The notes below the pieces were generated by a model, which ran no database searches, was not told the DNA's origin, and worked only from the letters and a program-made list of their open reading frames with translations. Positions 59,207-64,000 of a stretch of 64,000 nucleotides of DNA are shown piece by piece. Positions within the stretch are counted from its first letter, which is position 1; the number at the start of each line of letters is the position of its first letter. The DNA lies in assembly GCA_050157065.1 (NCBI GenBank), contig CP189573.1, one strand, 5' to 3'. The translations under genes were made by a program, and so were the position numbers. The DNA is from Avipropionibacterium sp050157065. GTDB taxonomy: Bacteria > Actinomycetota > Actinomycetes > Propionibacteriales > Propionibacteriaceae.

Positions 59207-60568
59207 GTGACCCACCACCACCTCGAGGCCTCGACCGCCGCCCACCTGTCCCACCTGCTCGCCACGGCCCAGCGCGCCCAACGGCTGCCGTCGATCGCCG
59301 CCGGCATCGTCCGGGACGGGGCCCTGGTGTGGTCGGGCGCCGTCGGCACCCTCGACGGTCGGGCCGGTGGGGAGTCGGCCGATGCCGACACGCAGTACCG
59401 GATGGGCTCGATCACCAAGACCTTCGTCGCGGTCGCGGTGCTGCAGTTGCGCGACGCCGGGAAGCTCGACCTGAACGACCGGTTCGAGACCCACGTGCCC
59501 GGCACCAAGCTCGGCGACGCGACGATCGCCCAACTGCTCTCCCACGACGCCGGCGTCCAGGCCGAGACGAACGGGCCGTGGTGGGAGCGGACCGCCGGCG
59601 GATCATGGGACGACCTGGTCGACACCGGGATCGGCCGCCGCTTCCGTCCCGGACGCCAGTTCCACTACACCAACGTCGGCTTCGGTGCGCTGGGCGAACT
59701 GGTCGCCCGGGCCCACGGCACCGACTGGTTCTCCGTCATCACCCGGGACCTGCTCGCACCGCTGGGCATGATGCGGACGACGACGCGGCCCTTCGGTCGC
59801 GCCGCCACCGGCTTGGCGGTGCACCCGTTCGCCGACGTGTTGCTGCCCGAGCCGGAGCACGATGCCGGCGGGATGGCGCCGGCCGGCCAGCTGTGGACGA
59901 CGGTGACCGACCTGGCCGCCTGGGCGTCGTTCGTCGGAGGTGACACCGGCGACGTGCTCTCGGGCGACACCCTCGCCGAGATGCTCGAGCCGCACGTGGT
60001 GGTCGACCTGCCCGACCAGCCCTGGACCGGCGCCCACGGGCTCGGCTGGCAACTGTGGAACGTCGACGGCACCCGGTACGTCGGCCACGGCGGCTCGATG
60101 CCCGGCTTCCTCGCCGGACTACGGGTCCGCCCCGACTCCGGCGACGGCGTGATCGCGTTCACGAACTCCACGGCCGGTGCGCTGGCCCCGGTCGCCGCCG
60201 AACTGCTCGACGCCGTCGTCGACCGGGAACCGCCGCCGGTCGAGCCGTGGCATGCCGCCGGTGAGCCCGCCCTGTTGGAGCTCGTCGGCACCTGGCACTG
60301 GGGGCCTGCGGTCACCACCGGCACCGTGGTGGGCGAGCACTTCGTGCTCGGTACGCTCGGCCAGGGCCGCGGTTCACGCTTCCGCCGGGTCGGCGCGGAC
60401 GCGTGGGTCGGGCTCGACGGCTACCACGTCGGCGAGCCGCTGCGGGTGGTGCGGTGTGCCGACGGTACGGTCTCGCACCTGGACCTGGCGTCGTTCCGGT
60501 TCACCCGCACGCCGTACGACCCCGCCGCCGACGTACCCGGCGGGGTCGACGCGGCCAGCTGGCGCTGA
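59207..60568 (+). CDS. Class C beta-lactamase-like serine hydrolase
   Basis: 453 residues from a GTG at 59207. The active-site SxxK lies in RMGSITKTFVAVAVLQLRDA and the YxN motif in FHYTNVGFGALGELVARAHG. The third element is in RYVGHGGSMPGFLAG (HGG). No signal peptide is seen, so a cytoplasmic esterase or peptidase role is more likely than antibiotic resistance. The C-terminal 120 residues form an added beta-rich domain. It is the last gene of the rightward group and converges on the YhgE gene. Confidence 0.88.
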   Translation: MTHHHLEASTAAHLSHLLATAQRAQRLPSIAAGIVRDGALVWSGAVGTLDGRAGGESADADTQYRMGSITKTFVAVAVLQLRDAGKLDLNDRFETHVPGTKLGDATIAQLLSHDAGVQAETNGPWWERTAGGSWDDLVDTGIGRRFRPGRQFHYTNVGFGALGELVARAHGTDWFSVITRDLLAPLGMMRTTTRPFGRAATGLAVHPFADVLLPEPEHDAGGMAPAGQLWTTVTDLAAWASFVGGDTGDVLSGDTLAEMLEPHVVVDLPDQPWTGAHGLGWQLWNVDGTRYVGHGGSMPGFLAGLRVRPDSGDGVIAFTNSTAGALAPVAAELLDAVVDREPPPVEPWHAAGEPALLELVGTWHWGPAVTTGTVVGEHFVLGTLGQGRGSRFRRVGADAWVGLDGYHVGEPLRVVRCADGTVSHLDLASFRFTRTPYDPAADVPGGVDAASWR

Positions 60569-60591
60569 ACCGTCGCCGGGCGGCGTGGGCC

Positions 60592-62910
60592 TCAGGCGCG
60601 GACCACGACCTGCCGCTTCCGGCTCATCCCGAGCCACCCGGCGACCAGACCGACGCCCAGCCAGGCGACCAGGCCGGCGACGGCCCACCCCAGCCCGTCG
60701 GTCGGCCCGGTGATCGCGGTGAGCGCGGTCATCGCCGGCGTGGTCGGCAAGGCGGGCCGGACGGCGGCCAGGAAGGCGGGCAGCGCGGCCATCAGGGAGG
60801 CCGCCGCGCCCAGGATGCCGAGGGCGACCGCGATGAACCGGCCCACGTTGCCGGCGACCGTCGCCAGACCGTGATTGACGGCGAGGAAGGCCAACCCGGC
60901 GAGCACGCTCACCCCGACCACGGCCGCACTGTCACCGGCGGACAGGTCCAGCAGTCGGCCGGCCGCGACCCCGAGCACGACGCCCTGCACGGTGGCGATC
61001 GCCGCCCCCGGTGCCAGCGCCTTGAGGGTCAGCTGCATCGACGACGCGGTGGACCGCCAGGCGCCCGCGGTCCCGGTGCCCAGGGCCAACACGCTGAGCA
61101 GGCCACCGGCCCACAGCGCGATCGCGACCAAGGTCGACAGCAGCGCCGGATCGGTGAAGGGTGAGCGTCCGTCATCGGTCGGGGTCGCCACCGGGCGGGT
61201 CGCGACCGTGGACAGCTGCTCCCGTTCGGCTTCGCTGTAGGTCGGCACGCTGGTGGCGCCCTTGGCGAGCCCGTCGGCGAGCTGCCGCGCGCCACTGTTG
61301 AGCTCCTGCGAGCCGGTCGCGAGCTGGTTCATGCCTTCGCTCAGTTCGGCGGTGCCGGTGGCGACCTGTGAGACGCCGTCGGTGTAGGCGGTGACGCCGG
61401 CGCTGAGCTCCGGGCCGGCGGCCGACAACTGCTGGGCCCCGGCGGCGGCCTGCCCGATGCCCTCGGACAGGGCGGGCATGCCATCGGCCAGCTGGCCGAC
61501 ACCGGAGGCGAGTTGCCGGTTGCCGGCCGCGAGTTCGGTCGCACCGGTGGCGAGTTCGGCGGCACCACCGGCGAGCTGTTCGGCCCCGCCGACCAGGCCG
61601 GGTTCAGCCGCGGTGCCGTTGCCGTTGACGCCGTCGGCCAACGCCCGGGCGCCGGCGGCCAGCTCCTTCGTCCCGGCCACCAGACCACCCTCGCCGTTGA
61701 TCCCGGCGGAGGTCTCGGCCACCCCGGTGGCGAGCTGGCCGGCGAGCCCGAGCAGGCTGACCCCCGACTGCGGGTCCGGCGTCTCGAGGCCGGCGCCCGC
61801 GGCGTACAACCCGGTGACGCAACCCTTGAGCTCGACCGGGTCGGTGATCCCGGCCTGCTGGCAGATGCCCGCGGCGGCGATCGGGTCCTGCAGGTTCGAC
61901 TGGTACTGCTGCAGCCCCTGGTTCAGCCCGGCTGCGCCGGTGCTCAACTGCTCGAGGCCACCGCCGGCCTGTGCCGCACCGCCGGCCAGCTGTTCGGCAC
62001 CGGAGGCGAGCTCGCCGGCACCCTGCCCGGTCTGCTTCACCCCCGCGGCGAACTCACCGACCCCGCCGCTGAGCTCCTTCGCGCCGCCGGCCAACTGCTC
62101 GGCCCCGGTCGCCGAGGCGTTCATCCCGTTGGCGAGTTGCCGGGTCTGGGACGGCAGCTCGGCGGTCCCGGACTGCAGCTGGGCCAACCCGTCGGCCAGC
62201 GAGGTCACCCCGCCGGTGTACTCGGTGACACCAGTCGCCAGGGTGGACCCGTTCTCGCTCAGCTCCGCCATGCCGGTGTTGAGCTCGGTGGTGCCCTTGG
62301 CGACCTCGCCCATGCCGGTCGACAGCTCGCCGGTGCCGTCGGCCAACTTCCCCGAGGCGTCGGCGACGGTCTTGAACTGTTCACCCATCGTGTTGAACCC
62401 GACGTAGACGTTGCTCAGGTACGTTTCGGTCAGGTCGGTGTTGAGCGAGTCGACGGCGGCGCCGACGATCCGCTGCGAGAACATCGGGTCGATCCCGGCC
62501 GCGGCGGCCGACATCTGGACGTCGACCAGGGCCTGTTCGGCCTCACCCGCCTCGCCGGCGTTCGAGGTCGCGGCCGCCGAGAAGTTCTCCGGGATCGTGA
62601 CCACGGCGACGTACTTCCCGGTCCGGATGCCGTCGGCGGCATCCTCGGCGTCGGTGACGACCCAGTCGTAGTTGGCCTCGGTGTCGTCGGTGCCGGCACC
62701 GCTGGCGAGCTTGCCGGCGAGTTGGCGGCCCAACGGGACGTACTGCTCACCGATGGTGACCGGCTCGTCGTTGTTGACGATCGCCGCCTTGACGTTGTCG
62801 GTGCGCTCGGCGGCGTTCCACAGGGCGGCCGCGAAGCCGCCGGCCAGCAGCAGCGGGATGAGCAGCACGCCCAGCACGGTCGTCCAGGAACGGGTTGTGG
62901 TCTTCGACAT
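60592..62910 (-). CDS. YhgE/Pip-domain membrane protein
   Basis: 772 residues from the ATG at 62910. One helix at the N-terminus (TVLGVLLIPLLLAGGFAAAL) starts the YhgE/Pip N-terminal domain (VKAAIVNNDEPVTIGEQYVP). About 400 residues of imperfect seven- and eleven-residue repeats rich in LA-SGA-QLAGGA form a long extracellular stalk. Five or six C-terminal helices follow (LLSTLVAIALWAGGLLSVLA onward). The family includes the phage infection protein Pip and YhgE, and proteins linked to type VII secretion-like export; the actual role here is unknown. It starts 13 bases after the MMPL gene stop on the same strand, so the two are probably co-transcribed. Confidence 0.9.
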   Translation of the reverse strand: MSKTTTRSWTTVLGVLLIPLLLAGGFAAALWNAAERTDNVKAAIVNNDEPVTIGEQYVPLGRQLAGKLASGAGTDDTEANYDWVVTDAEDAADGIRTGKYVAVVTIPENFSAAATSNAGEAGEAEQALVDVQMSAAAAGIDPMFSQRIVGAAVDSLNTDLTETYLSNVYVGFNTMGEQFKTVADASGKLADGTGELSTGMGEVAKGTTELNTGMAELSENGSTLATGVTEYTGGVTSLADGLAQLQSGTAELPSQTRQLANGMNASATGAEQLAGGAKELSGGVGEFAAGVKQTGQGAGELASGAEQLAGGAAQAGGGLEQLSTGAAGLNQGLQQYQSNLQDPIAAAGICQQAGITDPVELKGCVTGLYAAGAGLETPDPQSGVSLLGLAGQLATGVAETSAGINGEGGLVAGTKELAAGARALADGVNGNGTAAEPGLVGGAEQLAGGAAELATGATELAAGNRQLASGVGQLADGMPALSEGIGQAAAGAQQLSAAGPELSAGVTAYTDGVSQVATGTAELSEGMNQLATGSQELNSGARQLADGLAKGATSVPTYSEAEREQLSTVATRPVATPTDDGRSPFTDPALLSTLVAIALWAGGLLSVLALGTGTAGAWRSTASSMQLTLKALAPGAAIATVQGVVLGVAAGRLLDLSAGDSAAVVGVSVLAGLAFLAVNHGLATVAGNVGRFIAVALGILGAAASLMAALPAFLAAVRPALPTTPAMTALTAITGPTDGLGWAVAGLVAWLGVGLVAGWLGMSRKRQVVVRA

Positions 62911-62923
62911 CGTCGATGTCCTT

Positions 62924-64000
62924 TCAGGCGTTGACAAGTGCGGTGGCCGGCCGGGCCGGGGAGAGATCGACGACGGTGGCGTCGTTGATGGGCAGCGGGC
63001 CTGCTGCGGCGAGGACGACGACGGTGGGACGCCCCGCGGTGGCGGTGATCAACTCCTGCATCGCGGTCACCGTCGCGGTGTCGGCACGGTCGGCGTTGTC
63101 GACCGCGATGACTGCGTGCCCGGCGCGCTGGGCGCGACGGATCTGGGCGGCGGCCCCGGTGTCGGCGGCATCCACGTACACGGTGTGGCGGCGGACCGAC
63201 CCACCATGATCAGGAAGCACCTGACCGGCCACCTTGAGCCGGCCCTCGGTGATCGCGGTCCGAGCGGTGAAGGCCAACAGCACCGACGTCCGGGTGGTCG
63301 CGTCGCCGCCGGTCAGCACGGCAGGGCGGCCTGGCTGCAGCACGACGGGCCCGCCCAGCACCGGTTCGTCGTTGATCATGATCGACTCGGCGGCGATGCC
63401 GGCGGTGAAGCCGGGCATCGGCCAGTCGGCCAGCGCCAACTGGCGTTGCAGCCCTTCGCCCTCGACGTCGAACGACGGCAGCCGCTTGTCGAGCCACGGC
63501 GGCAGGTACCACGCGGCCTCGCCGAGCAGCTTCAGCACCGCCGGCACCAGCGTCATCCGGACGATGAAGGCGTCGACGAAGATGCCGACCGCCAGCCCCA
63601 GCGCGATCGACTTCAAGATCGCGTCGCCCTCGGGGACGAAGGCGGCGAACACTGCGAACATGATCAACCCGGCCGCGAGCACCACCCGCGCGGAGGCGAC
63701 GAAGCCGGTACGGACCGCCTCCCTGGCCGGGACGCCGTGGACGTGGTCCTCCCGGATCCGCGACACCAGGAACACCTCGTAGTCCATCGCCAGGCCGAAC
63801 AGGATGCCCATCAAGATGATCGGCAGGAACGAGATCACCGGCCCGGTCTTGTCCAGGCCCAGCAGCTCCGCACCCCAGCCGTACTCGAAGACGAGCGCCA
63901 CCACGCCGAACGAGGCGACCACGCTCAGCACGTACCCCAGGGCGGCCTTGATCGGCACCAGGATCGAGCGGAACACCATGGTCAGCAGGATCAGGCTCAG
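62924..64000 (-). CDS. MMPL-family transporter, 5' end beyond the window
   Basis: At least 359 codons; the frame continues past the right edge (LSLILLTMVFRSILVPIKAA), so the start is outside. The C-terminal membrane block of an MMPL/RND protein is complete: VISFLPIILMGILFGLAMDY then EVFLVSRIREDHVHGVPARE with the conserved acidic and basic residues, and AVGIFVDAFIVRMTLVPAVL. It ends with a soluble tail of about 170 residues. MMPL proteins export lipids or similar molecules using the proton gradient. With the YhgE/Pip gene downstream it likely forms an envelope export pair. Confidence 0.92.
   Translation of the reverse strand: MSLILLTMVFRSILVPIKAALGYVLSVVASFGVVALVFEYGWGAELLGLDKTGPVISFLPIILMGILFGLAMDYEVFLVSRIREDHVHGVPAREAVRTGFVASARVVLAAGLIMFAVFAAFVPEGDAILKSIALGLAVGIFVDAFIVRMTLVPAVLKLLGEAAWYLPPWLDKRLPSFDVEGEGLQRQLALADWPMPGFTAGIAAESIMINDEPVLGGPVVLQPGRPAVLTGGDATTRTSVLLAFTARTAITEGRLKVAGQVLPDHGGSVRRHTVYVDAADTGAAAQIRRAQRAGHAVIAVDNADRADTATVTAMQELITATAGRPTVVVLAAAGPLPINDATVVDLSPARPATALVNA

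Noticed and set aside
59207..60568. Antibiotic-resistance beta-lactamase
   Set aside because: No export signal and an extra C-terminal domain; a general serine hydrolase is more likely.

Overview
The window is high-GC, densely coded DNA from an actinobacterium. Evidence: strong G/C preference at third codon positions, GTG starts, Tat-exported carbohydrate-active proteins, an LGFP-repeat L,D-transpeptidase, an LCP protein, EcsC and YhgE/Pip proteins, a PdxS/PdxT/PdxR vitamin B6 locus and an aat gene. The gene set would fit the Propionibacteriales (Propionibacteriaceae-like), but nothing in the sequence fixes the genus.

Layout. 1-5.7 kb is accessory: a truncated beta-propeller-like gene, a PLD-helicase-DUF3427 gene with weaker codon bias, and an IS3-family element with a frameshifted orfB, followed by a membrane protein and a VanZ-like protein. 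5.7-16.4 kb is a polysaccharide-utilisation locus: a GntR/LacI-type regulator, an acetyl-esterase-like hydrolase, a solute-binding lipoprotein, a 1230-residue heparinase II/III-like protein and two Lpl-type permeases. The two transcription units carry matching palindromes (arms ATGGACRC / GYGTCCAT), which suggests one small regulon. 16.4-28 kb holds housekeeping and cell-surface genes: a hydrolase, ogt, L,D-transpeptidase, a DUF4434-like secreted protein, LCP, a GPH symporter, a PNPOx-like protein and a PhoD/CBM32 pair. It also carries several kinds of short dispersed and tandem repeats.

28-31.5 kb has an excalibur-domain gene split by a second IS3 element with an intact 3-bp target duplication, then an AAA ATPase. 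31.6-38.7 kb has aat, EcsC, and a two-component system followed by a MacB-type ABC transporter. 38.7-43.5 kb has a second heparinase-like protein and a MetX-like hydrolase. 43.5-47.2 kb has a PemK-type toxin/antitoxin attached to pdxST, with divergent pdxR and clear PdxR-type sites. 47-56.8 kb has DUF418/TetR with a nested operator, a third and more divergent heparinase-like protein, a MarR/ABC exporter pair, and a small HicB-like gene beside a decayed gene duplicate. 56.8-64 kb has threonine ammonia-lyase, an MFS transporter, a class C beta-lactamase-like hydrolase, a YhgE/Pip protein and a truncated MMPL transporter.

The most interesting theme is three very large Tat-exported heparinase II/III-like proteins within 43 kb, one of them in a self-contained operator-defined regulon. 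They probably act on uronic-acid-containing polysaccharide. No tRNA, rRNA or CRISPR array was recognised, and no gene-free stretch exceeds about 300 bases.
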